From Palsa-601 sp052146895 (GTDB lineage: Bacteria; Actinomycetota; Acidimicrobiia; Acidimicrobiales; Bog-793), in assembly GCA_052146895.1 (NCBI GenBank), contig JBKQLZ010000244.1, positions 1 to 52,174 on the forward strand: a DNA stretch of 52,174 nucleotides, written 5' to 3'. Numbering within the stretch: the stretch's first letter is position 1; each line of letters opens with the position of its first letter. Below are positions 40,032 to 47,766 of the stretch, in pieces. Below the pieces are notes generated by a model that worked only from the letters and a program-made list of their open reading frames with translations, had not been told where the DNA came from and ran no database searches. The position numbers and the translations under genes are program-made.

Positions 40032-41179
40032 GAAGCCTGCCTCTCAGAGTGGAGGAGCGCTCGGAGACCGCCGTCGCTGTCACGGATGGCGGCCGCCTCC
40101 TCCGTCAAGTCGATGCCAACCGGGCACCAGGCGATGCAGCGCCCGCAGCCGACACAGCCCGACGTGCCGAACTGGTCCCACCATGTCGAGAGTTTGTGCG
40201 TGAGCCACTGCCGGTACCGCGAGGACGTCGAGGCGCGAACCGCCCCGCCGTGGAGGTACGAGTGGTCGAGGTCGAAGCACGAAGCCCACGTGCGCTGCCG
40301 CCGGACCTCGCCGGTGAGGTCACTCGTGTCGCGGACGTCACTACAGAAGCAAGTAGGGCACACCAGAGTGCAGTTCCCACAAGAGAGGCATCTCTCGGCC
40401 ACCTCGGCCCAACGAGGATGCTCAAGGTTGCGAACGAGGAGAGCTGCGAGGCCGTCTGTGTTCAGCCGGCGGTTGATGGCTGCTTCGGCGGACGAAAGCA
40501 TCTCGCGACGGCTCGCGCGGTCAGCCTCCGACGCGTCTGAAACGGCGACTTCCGACAGGACCTCGGCACCGAGTTCGGAGCCGACACGGGCGACGTAACG
40601 GTGCCTGTCGCCGCCGATCTCGCTCAGCGCGAGGTCGAAGCCCTTCTCGGCGGAGGGTCCGGTTCCCATCGAGGTGCAGAAACACGTACCGGCTGGCGCG
40701 CCACACTCGGCTGCGACCACGAACGCACCGTCGCGCCGGGCGGCGTATTGCGGATCGGGCACCGCACAGTCCCTGAGGACCCGGTCGAGCACCGCCAGCC
40801 CTGCAAGCTCGCAGGGCCGCGCACCGATGATCGCTATAGGCGCAGCCGGGGGTGCCGGAGGGGTGAAGGTCACGCTCTCACCGTCGAGCTTCGCTCGCCA
40901 CAGCTCCTGGCTGGGTGGGAAGAGCTCGGCTTTCCAGGAGCCTGGGCCAACGGCCCAGGCAAAGAGGGCGCTGTCGTCCCCGCGCTCGAGGCGGTAATGC
41001 CCTGGCGCCTGCTCGTCGTGGTAGCCGGCGGGCAGGTCAGCCACCCCGGAGATGCGCCCAGGCACGATCGCTCCGTCGCGCACGACGGGGCCTCTCGTGT
41101 CGTAGCCGCGGGCAGCCAGAACCTCGATCAGCTCGTTCAGACCGTCGACGTCGAGCGCGACGGCGTCACCGATCTGCAT
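40028..41179 (-). CDS. hyhB: hydrogenase beta subunit, two 4Fe-4S clusters
   Basis: A 383-residue iron-sulfur subunit similar to anaerobic sulfite reductase subunit A and group 3b beta subunits. Cluster motifs are CLSCGNCTLVCPTC (about residue 263) and CVGCGRCIAWCPVGID (about 341); other conserved parts are IGARPCELAGLAVLDRVL and EPGT-like ECGAPAGTCFCTSMG. First gene of the operon; ATG at 41179 follows TATTGT by 6 nt. Electrons may pass from gamma to a second acceptor such as polysulfide; this is inferred. Confidence 0.9.
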   Translation of the reverse strand: MQIGDAVALDVDGLNELIEVLAARGYDTRGPVVRDGAIVPGRISGVADLPAGYHDEQAPGHYRLERGDDSALFAWAVGPGSWKAELFPPSQELWRAKLDGESVTFTPPAPPAAPIAIIGARPCELAGLAVLDRVLRDCAVPDPQYAARRDGAFVVAAECGAPAGTCFCTSMGTGPSAEKGFDLALSEIGGDRHRYVARVGSELGAEVLSEVAVSDASEADRASRREMLSSAEAAINRRLNTDGLAALLVRNLEHPRWAEVAERCLSCGNCTLVCPTCFCSDVRDTSDLTGEVRRQRTWASCFDLDHSYLHGGAVRASTSSRYRQWLTHKLSTWWDQFGTSGCVGCGRCIAWCPVGIDLTEEAAAIRDSDGGLRALLHSERQAS

Positions 41180-41185
41180 GGTCGC

Positions 41186-41253
41186 ACAATACGGCTGGAG
41201 ACCGCGAGGCAACAGGGCCAGAAGTCCCCTGTTGTGGCCGCAAGGCCTACCGT
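41186..41253. promoter_or_regulatory. divergent hydrogenase/kinase promoters sharing one palindrome
   Basis: Minus-strand -10 TATTGT (41191-41186) precedes the beta-subunit ATG by 6 nt; plus-strand -10 TACCGT (41248-41253) precedes the kinase ATG by 8 nt. A perfect inverted repeat CAACAGGG-N9-CCCTGTTG (41210-41217 and 41227-41234) is centred at 41222, 43 bases from one start codon and 40 from the other. It overlaps both expected -35 regions, neither of which matches TTGACA. The right part contains AGTCCC, as in half of a DosR box. Confidence 0.7.
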
Positions 41254-41261
41254 TGGTACCG

Positions 41262-42746
41262 ATGACGTTCCGCGGCGACCCTGTCGACGTGGTGGAGACC
41301 CATGTCTCGACGCTCTTCTTCCTCGGAGAGCGCGTGTACAAGCTGAGGAAGCCGGTCCGATATGGGTTTCTCGACTTCTCGAGCCGCGAGGCACGAGAGG
41401 CCGATTGCCATCGTGAGCTGGCGCTCAACCGCCGATACGCCCCCGACGTCTACCTCGGCGTCTATGACATAACCGAGGCCGGCCGGCTGATCGACCATCT
41501 CGTGGTCATGAGGCGGCTGCCTCACGACCGGAGGCTCTCGACACTCGTGAGGGACAAGAAGGTCACGCGGGGCGACCTCGAAGCCGTCGTTCGCACGCTG
41601 CTCGACGGCGAGGCTGCCGCGGCCCGATCCGCAGACATCGACACAGAGGCGAGGCGGGACGCCTTGCAGGCACAGTGGCGGGCGAACAGCAACGAGCTCG
41701 CTCCGTTCGTCGGATCGATCATCGATCCCGCTTGTGACGCACGCCTGCTCGAGCTGGCGGACGACTACCTCGTCGGCAGGGAGCTCCTGCTCGAGGCGCG
41801 GATTCGAGGAGGGCGCGTTCGGGACGGCCATGGCGACCTCAGGGCGGAGGACATCTTCATGATGGACGACGGGCCTCGGATCCTTGATTGCATCGAATTC
41901 GACGACAGGTTGCGATACGGCGACGTGCTCGCTGACATCGGCTTTCTCGCCATGGACCTCGAGCGCCTCGGGGCACCGGAGCTCAGGCGAGCTCTCTTCG
42001 ACTGCTATGCCGACACATCGGGTGACCGCTTCCCACAATCGCTGCCGGACTACTACTGCGGGGCCCGCGCGTACGTCAGGGCCAAGGTCAGCTGTCTGGC
42101 CGCGGCGGAAGGCATGCCAGGCGCCGACGAGGATGCGAGAGCCCATCACGAGCTCGCACGATCGTTTCTCGAGCGCGCCCGCGTTCAGTTGGTCCTGGTC
42201 GGGGGATTGCCCGGAACCGGAAAGTCGACGCTCGCTGCTGCCGTGGGCGATGCAATCGGTGCCACCGTGCTTCGCTCTGACGTGGTCCGCCACGAGCTCG
42301 CGTCCGCTGCACCGTCCCGCCCGGACCTCTACAGCGAGCCGATGACCGAGGCAACCTATGCCCGCTTGCTCGACGTCGCACGTGTAGCACTCGAGCTGGG
42401 CGACTCCGTCATACTCGACGCCTCCTGGAGTGACGAGCGCCGCCGGGCGGGCGCTCGGGCGCTAGCTGCCGCCACTCGGAGTGCTCTCGTGGAGCTGCGC
42501 TGCGAGGCTCCGATGGAGCTGACCGAGCGTCGCATCGAAGAGCGCCGGCGCCGCGGGCTCGACGAGTCGGATGCGACTGTCGCGGTTGCCCATGCGATGT
42601 CAGCCGTGGCTGATCCGTGGTCCGGCGCGACCGCGATCGACACGTCCGTCGCAGTCGGGGACTCGGTGGCGGCAGTCCTCTCGATGCTCGGCGGAGAACA
42701 AAGGACATTTGCCTCTACCGCACGGGGCGACGAGATCCCAGTATGA
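41262..42746 (+). CDS. aminoglycoside-kinase-like / P-loop two-domain protein (Rv2004c-like)
   Basis: A 494-residue two-domain protein. The N-terminal kinase-like fold shows VYKLRKPVRYGFLDFS, LIDHLVVMRRLPHDRRL and HGDLRAEDIFMMDDGPRILD with the ECIEFDD-like metal site (DCIEFDD). The C-terminal P-loop kinase has LVLVGGLPGTGKSTLAAAVG and VILDASWSDERRRA. The same fusion and length occur in M. tuberculosis Rv2004c, a DosR-regulon gene of unknown role. Divergent from the hydrogenase and probably co-induced with it. The N-terminal loop has D where many have N, so kinase activity is uncertain. Confidence 0.85.
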   Translation: MTFRGDPVDVVETHVSTLFFLGERVYKLRKPVRYGFLDFSSREAREADCHRELALNRRYAPDVYLGVYDITEAGRLIDHLVVMRRLPHDRRLSTLVRDKKVTRGDLEAVVRTLLDGEAAAARSADIDTEARRDALQAQWRANSNELAPFVGSIIDPACDARLLELADDYLVGRELLLEARIRGGRVRDGHGDLRAEDIFMMDDGPRILDCIEFDDRLRYGDVLADIGFLAMDLERLGAPELRRALFDCYADTSGDRFPQSLPDYYCGARAYVRAKVSCLAAAEGMPGADEDARAHHELARSFLERARVQLVLVGGLPGTGKSTLAAAVGDAIGATVLRSDVVRHELASAAPSRPDLYSEPMTEATYARLLDVARVALELGDSVILDASWSDERRRAGARALAAATRSALVELRCEAPMELTERRIEERRRRGLDESDATVAVAHAMSAVADPWSGATAIDTSVAVGDSVAAVLSMLGGEQRTFASTARGDEIPV

Positions 42747-42803
42747 GCCTTGAGCAGTCGGGACGGCAGAGTGGCCACCCCATTTGGTAACGGAGGTCGT
42801 CTG

Positions 42804-43343
42804 ATGGATCTCAAGAGTTCGCATACCTACGATGCCCCGATCGATGCAGTGATTGCCCTGCTTGGCGACCGCGAAGCCACCGTCGCCAAGTACGAGAGCA
42901 TGAACCACCGGGACGTGACGATTCTCGAGTGCGAGGCGATGAGCGACACGTTGCGCATCGTCTCGACACGAGTCGTGGACGTCGACCTGCCAAGCTTCGC
43001 GAAGAGGGTGCTTCGGCCGACGAATACGATGCGCCAGACCGACGAGTGGACACATCGCGCCGACGACTCGTGGGAGGGCGAGTTCGACGTCGAGGTGAGC
43101 GGTGCGCCAATTCACATCTCCGGCAGGATGAGCCTCACTCCCTTGGACGGTCAGACAATTCATGACGTCAGCCTCCGCGTCGAAGTCAAGGTGCCGATCG
43201 TCGGCGGGCGCATCGCCGACTGGGCCGCCAAGGGAGACGTGCGCCGCAGCCTCGATGGGGAGTTCGCCTTCAACGACGGATGGCTCCACGACCACGCCTC
43301 ACGCCGCCGGCGCACTCGCGTCAGCGGGCCGAAGTGGGCGTGA
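42804..43343 (+). CDS. DUF2505 SRPBCC-like protein
   Basis: A 179-residue protein; ATG at 42804 with GGAGG 7 nt upstream. MDLKSSHTYDAPIDAVIALLGD begins a START-like fold, with VLRPTNTMRQTDEWTHRADD and GRMSLTPLDGQTIHDVSLRV in the middle and a basic tail (HASRRRRTRVSG). DUF2505 is almost restricted to actinobacteria and has no assigned reaction. It follows the kinase-like gene by 57 bases on the same strand, so it may be in that message. Confidence 0.8.
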   Translation: MDLKSSHTYDAPIDAVIALLGDREATVAKYESMNHRDVTILECEAMSDTLRIVSTRVVDVDLPSFAKRVLRPTNTMRQTDEWTHRADDSWEGEFDVEVSGAPIHISGRMSLTPLDGQTIHDVSLRVEVKVPIVGGRIADWAAKGDVRRSLDGEFAFNDGWLHDHASRRRRTRVSGPKWA

Positions 43344-43361
43344 CCTGATGGAGGACAGGAA

Positions 43362-43388
43362 TTGACCGGCCTCGATCAGCGATAGGTT
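43362..43388 (+). promoter_or_regulatory. possible promoter of PAS-GGDEF transcript
   Basis: TTGACC (43362-43367), 15 bases, TAGGTT (43383-43388) would start RNA near 43395, exactly at the first leader hairpin. The 15-base spacing is short. Confidence 0.3.
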
Positions 43389-43395
43389 CTCCATT

Positions 43396-43460
43396 GGGGG
43401 TTATGGCCCCCGCCGGGGAGTGATACGGCGGAGCCGTCAGCCAGCCCGGACGACCGGAAG
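43396..43460 (+). ncRNA. structured leader, candidate riboswitch, of PAS-GGDEF gene
   Basis: Hairpin 1: GGGGG (43396-43400), TTATGG, CCCCC (43407-43411). Helix 2: CCGGG (43413-43417) with CCCGG (43445-43449), enclosing a symmetrical 7/7 internal loop and the hairpin ACGGC-GGA-GCCGT (43425-43437). A competing hairpin CCGG-ACGA-CCGG (43446-43457) uses the same CCGG as helix 2 and takes the first two G of the ribosome site GGAAG (43456-43460). The two cannot coexist, the logic of a translational on/off switch. It does not match the c-di-GMP-I or mini-ykkC consensus. Confidence 0.45.
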
Positions 43461-43466
43461 TCCTAT

Positions 43467-44762
43467 ATGGCCAAATCAACCAAATCGAAAGCGGCGCCAG
43501 GCGTGGGGGGCGCTTCCGTCCCTGGGCTGTTGAGGGTCCATATGACCCGCGATTCTGCGGGACTCATCACGTCGGTGGAGGACTCAGTGACCGAGATGCT
43601 CGGTTGGCGGGCCGACGAGTTGGTCGGCTTGCCCTCGACATCGTTGGTCCACCCAGATGACCAGGGCAGCGCCATCACGGCCTGGATGGCGATGATCACG
43701 TCTCCCGGCACGACTCAAGAATGGCGCGGCCGGTACCGGACGGCCGACGGGAGCTGGAGGTGGGTCGAGACGGTCAACCGTATGGACCTGGACGTTCCCT
43801 TCGTCTCCTCCACCTTCACCACCGTGACCATCGAGCAGGCCAGCGTGGAGGACGAGCTACGCGCTCGGGAGCAACTGCTGAGCCGGCTGAAAGACGCGCT
43901 TCCACTAGGCGTGTTTCAGATGGACGTACACGGCAACATCACATTCAGCAACGATCGGTTGCAGACCATCGTGGGCCAGGAATCATCGGACACGATCGAA
44001 GCCCAGATGGCCGCGGTCGACCCCAAAGATCGGCCCGTGCTTCAGGCCGCACTCCGCGCGGTGCTTTCAGACCAACCAGTCGATGAGATCGAAATTCGCC
44101 TGAGCCCTGCCCCACTGGAAACGCCCGCTCGGGGTCGCGCGCGTGTGTGTTCACTGAGCCTCAGAGCGCTCACCGACAGCACCGGTGTGGTCACCGGCGC
44201 CGTCGGAGTCTTGAGCGACGTGACCGACCGTGTCCGGCTCCGCGAGGAGCTCGAGTTGAAGGCGTCGGTCGACAAGCTCACATCATGCTTGAATCGCGCC
44301 GCCTCTCTTGAGCTCCTGGATCGGATTGCCTCCGCAACCGGGCCCACCGGAGGAGGGCTCGCCGTTGTGTTCATCGACCTCGATCGCTTCAAGTCGGTCA
44401 ACGACCAGTTCGGTCACGCGGCAGGCGATCGGGTCCTGGTGGTCGCGGCTGAGCGCCTTCGTGGCGCCGTGCGCGGTCGGGATGAGGTCGGACGCCTAGG
44501 TGGCGACGAGTTCCTCGTGATCTGCCCGCGCGTCGACAGCGCGCGGCAAGCGGCCATAATCGCCGATCGCATCGCTGCGGCGATAAACGTGACGGTGGAC
44601 GTGGGGTCCGGCGAGGTCCATCTGCGCGCAAGCATCGGGGTCGCTTGGGCGGCCGGAGCAATCGACGCCGACACACTCATAGCGCAAGCCGACAGCGCTA
44701 TGTACGAATCGAAGCGCTCCGGCGGTGAGAGCGTGTCGATGTTCCATGTTCCCGAGACGTGA
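43467..44762 (+). CDS. PAS-PAS-GGDEF diguanylate cyclase
   Basis: A 431-residue cytosolic signalling enzyme. PAS 1 covers LITSVEDSVTEMLGWRADEL and HPDDQGSAITAWMAM with a PAC-like WRGRYRTADGSWRWVETVNR; a second PAS (GVFQMDVHGNITFSNDRLQ) follows; the GGDEF domain has FIDLDRFKSVNDQFGH and RLGGDEFLV. An inhibitory I-site RGRD precedes GGDEF by the correct five residues. It makes c-di-GMP from two GTP in response to a small molecule, light or redox signal sensed by PAS. GGAAG lies 6 nt before the ATG, after a structured leader. Confidence 0.93.
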   Translation: MAKSTKSKAAPGVGGASVPGLLRVHMTRDSAGLITSVEDSVTEMLGWRADELVGLPSTSLVHPDDQGSAITAWMAMITSPGTTQEWRGRYRTADGSWRWVETVNRMDLDVPFVSSTFTTVTIEQASVEDELRAREQLLSRLKDALPLGVFQMDVHGNITFSNDRLQTIVGQESSDTIEAQMAAVDPKDRPVLQAALRAVLSDQPVDEIEIRLSPAPLETPARGRARVCSLSLRALTDSTGVVTGAVGVLSDVTDRVRLREELELKASVDKLTSCLNRAASLELLDRIASATGPTGGGLAVVFIDLDRFKSVNDQFGHAAGDRVLVVAAERLRGAVRGRDEVGRLGGDEFLVICPRVDSARQAAIIADRIAAAINVTVDVGSGEVHLRASIGVAWAAGAIDADTLIAQADSAMYESKRSGGESVSMFHVPET

Positions 44763-44811
44763 CGGGATGGCTTGCGAGCCGTCAGCACATCATCGTCGAT
44801 GACTACCGGAG

Positions 44812-44982
44812 TTAGAGCAGCCTGACGAACTGATTTCGGAGTCGACCCAGCAGCCTCGGTCCTGTCGTGACGTCGGCGCGCGCGACGATCGCTGCCGTAG
44901 TGGTCGTCGTGGTCCGCCCTTGCGCCCCAACGAGGGCGCCAGCTCGCGCCTGGGCCGAGATCTTTCGCCGCTTCGTTGCCAT
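44812..44982 (-). CDS. small basic protein
   Basis: A 56-residue peptide starting MATKRRKISAQARAGALVG, with six consecutive threonines and a basic C terminus (RLLGRLRNQFVRLL). I chose the ATG at 44982 because GGGAGG lies 5-10 nt upstream; longer reading in frame looks like noise. It has no recognised family; composition suggests nucleic-acid or ribosome binding. It is divergent from the small membrane ORF at 45066. Confidence 0.45.
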   Translation of the reverse strand: MATKRRKISAQARAGALVGAQGRTTTTTTAAIVARADVTTGPRLLGRLRNQFVRLL

Positions 44983-45065
44983 CCCGACCTCCCTTTCGGC
45001 CGTAGCGGCGCCGGCCGGCGTCGTCGCAATCCCTCCAAGACCGGCAGCCGCCGCTGACGAGGCGA

Positions 45066-45215
45066 GTGTTCGTGCTCGTGGCCGTACTTGGGCTTCTCGG
45101 CGTGGTCCTGCTCGCACCACTCATGCTTCCGGGCGCGTTAGGGCTGACAGAGTTAGTGAAGCATCACCAAGCGCAGGACCGTGCGTTCGCACTGAACCTT
45201 GTTCATGCGCGGTGA
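45066..45215 (+). CDS. small single-pass membrane peptide
   Basis: A 49-residue frame with GTG start preceded by GAGG. It reads VFVLVAVLGLLGVVLLAPLML, then a short polar helix ELVKHHQAQDRAFALNLVHAR. One membrane helix and an amphipathic tail make a coherent small protein, but no family is recognised and a chance open frame cannot be excluded. No downstream gene on this strand follows before WhiB on the opposite strand. Confidence 0.35.
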   Translation: MFVLVAVLGLLGVVLLAPLMLPGALGLTELVKHHQAQDRAFALNLVHAR

Positions 45216-45291
45216 CCGCCACCGCTAGACGCGTTGTCAGTCATCTACCGCGCTGTGCGGCTCGCGTGGCGCGGCCTCACTCGCTCGCGCT

Positions 45292-45582
45292 TCAACGTGG
45301 CGTCGACGCCCGACGACGGCTCCTGCGCTGCCGGGGCGACTCCGCCGCCCACACGCCGAATATCTCGGACTTGGCGGCTGTCTGACAGTCGCGCGCAACG
45401 GGGCAGCGCTTGCACAGCTCTCGAGCCGTTGTGTAGTTGCTCGCTTCGAAGAAGACGTTCGTACCGACGCCGCGACAAGCTGCCAACGCGTGCCAGGCCG
45501 GACGATCCGGCGTGTGGAAGACGTCGTCTAGTGCTCCGTCCTCGTACAGGCTTTCGGCTCGCAGGCGTTCAGCAGAGATCAT
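45292..45582 (-). CDS. WhiB-family Fe-S transcription factor
   Basis: A 96-residue WhiB-like protein. Cluster cysteines are C36 (LAACRG), C57, C60 and C66 (LCKRCPVARDC); the turn motif is GVWAA (76-80) where GVWGG is usual, and the C-terminal basic patch RQRRSRRRAS would contact DNA. GAGGAGG precedes the ATG at 45582. WhiB proteins use a 4Fe-4S cluster sensitive to O2 or NO and bind the main sigma factor. A broken copy of its 3' half lies at 49281-49409 in opposite orientation. Confidence 0.93.
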   Translation of the reverse strand: MISAERLRAESLYEDGALDDVFHTPDRPAWHALAACRGVGTNVFFEASNYTTARELCKRCPVARDCQTAAKSEIFGVWAAESPRQRRSRRRASTPR

Positions 45583-45668
45583 TTGGACACCTCCTCTATC
45601 CAAACAATTCATCGGCAATCGCGCGCGTTTCCTGAAGCGCGCGTGGTAGGTGCGGAGTTACCAGAGAG

Positions 45669-47129
45669 TCAGCCTTCTCCAACATCAGGACCACCGGAGT
45701 CGCTTCCCGCGGACTCGCGGCTCTGAATCCGGTCTGCACCCCGGCGCTCAGCGGGTGGTCGGTGATCGATGAAGCGCACTGCCGCACCGCCCTCGAGCTT
45801 GGCTGCGCTGAGTGCCTGATCGGCCGCGCCGAAGAGGACGTCGCTGAGTCTCTTTATGTCCACGGCGATGCCGATGCTTACCCCGATTGTGATCCGGTTA
45901 CCGCCGACCTCGAAGGGCTGCTCGAATGCCGACTTGATCCGCTCGGCGATGACGACGGCCTCGGCTTCCCGGGCGCCAAAGCAAATCAGCGCGAACTCGT
46001 CCCCGCCGACACGAGCCACGACGTCGCCCTCACGGCTGCTCGCGAGCAACCGGCGCCCAACGAGGCGAAGGACGTCGTCGCCAATCACATGCCCGAACTC
46101 GTCGTTGACCGGCTTGAAGCGATCCAGGTCGCAGAAGAGCACGGCGCCCCCGCGGTCTGATTCGGCCAGCGCATCGAAGAAACCGCGTCGGTTGCACAGC
46201 CCAGTCAACGCGTCCGATCTCGCCGCCAAGCCCAGCTCGCGTACTTGGTCCGCCCAACGCAGGATGAGCGCGACGATGCTCTTCAGCACGTCGACTCCGT
46301 AGCTGTGGACGATCGGGTCCCTTCCGCCGATCACCGTCCAGACGGTGATCGTTGCCGGCGGGTACTTGTCGGACCAGCGGATCGGGACGATCCAGAACTG
46401 GCCAATGCCCTGAGCCTCGGCTTCGAGTCGCCGGGACTCGTCGAGGTCCTCGAGGTTGCCATGGACCTCGGCTCCGTCGTCACGGCAACGCTGCCAGGGC
46501 GTGCCGGCTGCGCCGTCTCCGCCTCCGAGCGTGTCCGGCAACTGCCGCTCGACCTGATGGAATCCGGCGTCATCGCACCAGCTGACGGCGATGCGCGATT
46601 CGAGCCGTCGCCACTGCACGAGGTCGCAGACCGGATCTAGGGCTTCGGCGCTCGGCGTCCCCCCGAGCAGCATCTCCAGGACTTGCTGGATTATGAAGCC
46701 CTGGTGTGCCCCGCTTCGGATGTAAAGGCCCATCATCGCTTCGCCGCCAAGCGAGATGGGTGTCGCCATTACCTCTATCGGCTGATAGCTCCCGTCCGCA
46801 TGTAGAACGTTGAAGCGCGAGAGCCCTGGTGCGGGCGATGAGTCCTCAGACGCACCGAGCTGGTACAGCGCGCGTTCCAGATCGTCAGGACGCACCCATT
46901 GGAGGATGTTCTCACCGACTGCCTGCTCCGGCTCGCGACCGAGGAGCTCGCGGAGGAACGGACTCGCGAACACGCAGGTACCGTCGAACCGAACCGCCGC
47001 GAACAGCATCTCGCCGTCCTCCACGAACGCCCGGTGGATCTCGCTGATCGGTTCCTCGTACATGGCGCTACCCCGATCGGGTCGTTCGTCCCGTTCGGAC
47101 AAGCCCGCGGCAAAGCGACGCTCGCTCAC
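45669..47129 (-). CDS. PAS-GAF-like-GGDEF diguanylate cyclase
   Basis: A 486-residue signalling protein. PAS: MLFAAVRFDGTCVFASPFL, GENILQWVRPDDLERALYQ. A middle GAF-like domain (FWIVPIRWSDKYPPATITVW) follows, then GGDEF with LFCDLDRFKPVNDEFGH and RVGGDEFAL; an I-site REGD is placed five residues before GGDEF. The start is uncertain: GTG at 47129 or ATG at 47063. It would make c-di-GMP with product inhibition. It shares a neighbourhood with WhiB and the other cyclase but no tight operon link is visible. Confidence 0.92.
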   Translation of the reverse strand: MSERRFAAGLSERDERPDRGSAMYEEPISEIHRAFVEDGEMLFAAVRFDGTCVFASPFLRELLGREPEQAVGENILQWVRPDDLERALYQLGASEDSSPAPGLSRFNVLHADGSYQPIEVMATPISLGGEAMMGLYIRSGAHQGFIIQQVLEMLLGGTPSAEALDPVCDLVQWRRLESRIAVSWCDDAGFHQVERQLPDTLGGGDGAAGTPWQRCRDDGAEVHGNLEDLDESRRLEAEAQGIGQFWIVPIRWSDKYPPATITVWTVIGGRDPIVHSYGVDVLKSIVALILRWADQVRELGLAARSDALTGLCNRRGFFDALAESDRGGAVLFCDLDRFKPVNDEFGHVIGDDVLRLVGRRLLASSREGDVVARVGGDEFALICFGAREAEAVVIAERIKSAFEQPFEVGGNRITIGVSIGIAVDIKRLSDVLFGAADQALSAAKLEGGAAVRFIDHRPPAERRGADRIQSRESAGSDSGGPDVGEG

Positions 47130-47273
47130 GGCGACCGTTAATGGCCGTACTGGCCAGCGTTGATGATCGGTACCTGGGGATGCCTCGCACCTCCCCTTCT
47201 ACGAACACTTAGAGTAGTCGATATTGTCACGGAGAGTGGTAACACCTGGGCCGAGCACGCGTTAGGCTGCTAT

Positions 47274-47579
47274 TTACCTGGACGCAGGGTCGCCCGTCGG
47301 TGGCGGTACTTCGGGAGGTACCTGATAGCCCAGATTTGCTGCCCGCTGCGCATACTCGGTCCAGGTGATATCACCGCGAGCATAAGCGGAGCGAAGCTCG
47401 GTGATCACGGGATCGCCCGTCGACGCCGGCTTGGGCCACGCTGGCTCGGTCGTCGGCTTGTGCCCCTCTCGACGCCATCGGACAATCGCGATGACTCCGA
47501 CCACGATCGCTGCGATCACGAGCAACAAGAGGACGCCTCGAATAAAGGGGTGGTGGAATCGATGAACGAATGCGAGCAT
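47274..47579 (-). CDS. membrane-anchored SHOCT-domain protein
   Basis: A 101-residue protein starting at ATG 47579: one membrane helix (GVLLLLVIAAIVVGVIAIV), a basic stop-transfer WRREGHK, a Pro-rich linker, and a C-terminal SHOCT motif (DPVITELRSAYARGDITWTEYAQRAANLGY, here split as DPVITELRSAYARGD and ITWTEYAQRAANLGY). SHOCT is a short oligomerisation motif with no enzyme activity. Small one-helix SHOCT proteins are common in actinobacteria; role unknown. Confidence 0.75.
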   Translation of the reverse strand: MLAFVHRFHHPFIRGVLLLLVIAAIVVGVIAIVRWRREGHKPTTEPAWPKPASTGDPVITELRSAYARGDITWTEYAQRAANLGYQVPPEVPPPTGDPASR

Positions 47580-47766
47580 GAGGAACTCTTCGAGGATTCT
47601 CGTCGGCACTGCGAGCGCGACTATGCCGAGGTGAGGATGGTGAGTGCTTGGCGCCGCTCTCGGAGATGTTACCGGTGCCAACTATCCGCGCGCGGCCCAA
47701 CACCGGGGCTTTTTCTTCAGGAGGCGACGAGTCAGACCGGGCTGCAGGCAATCGGGCTCGGATCCC

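Noticed and set aside
41210..41234. Crp/FNR site
   Set aside because: The arms CAACAGGG/CCCTGTTG do not fit TGTGA-N6-TCACA or TTGAT-N4-ATCAA; DosR-like similarity is only partial as well.
43446..43457. Guanidine-II (mini-ykkC) hairpin because of CCGG-ACGA-CCGG
   Set aside because: The class needs two ACGR-loop hairpins; only one is present and no guanidine exporter or carboxylase follows.
43381..43460. c-di-GMP-I (GEMM) riboswitch
   Set aside because: Attractive before a GGDEF gene, but the conserved AAACC and GACGCAAAGCC parts and the GNRA loop are missing; kept only as an unclassified leader.
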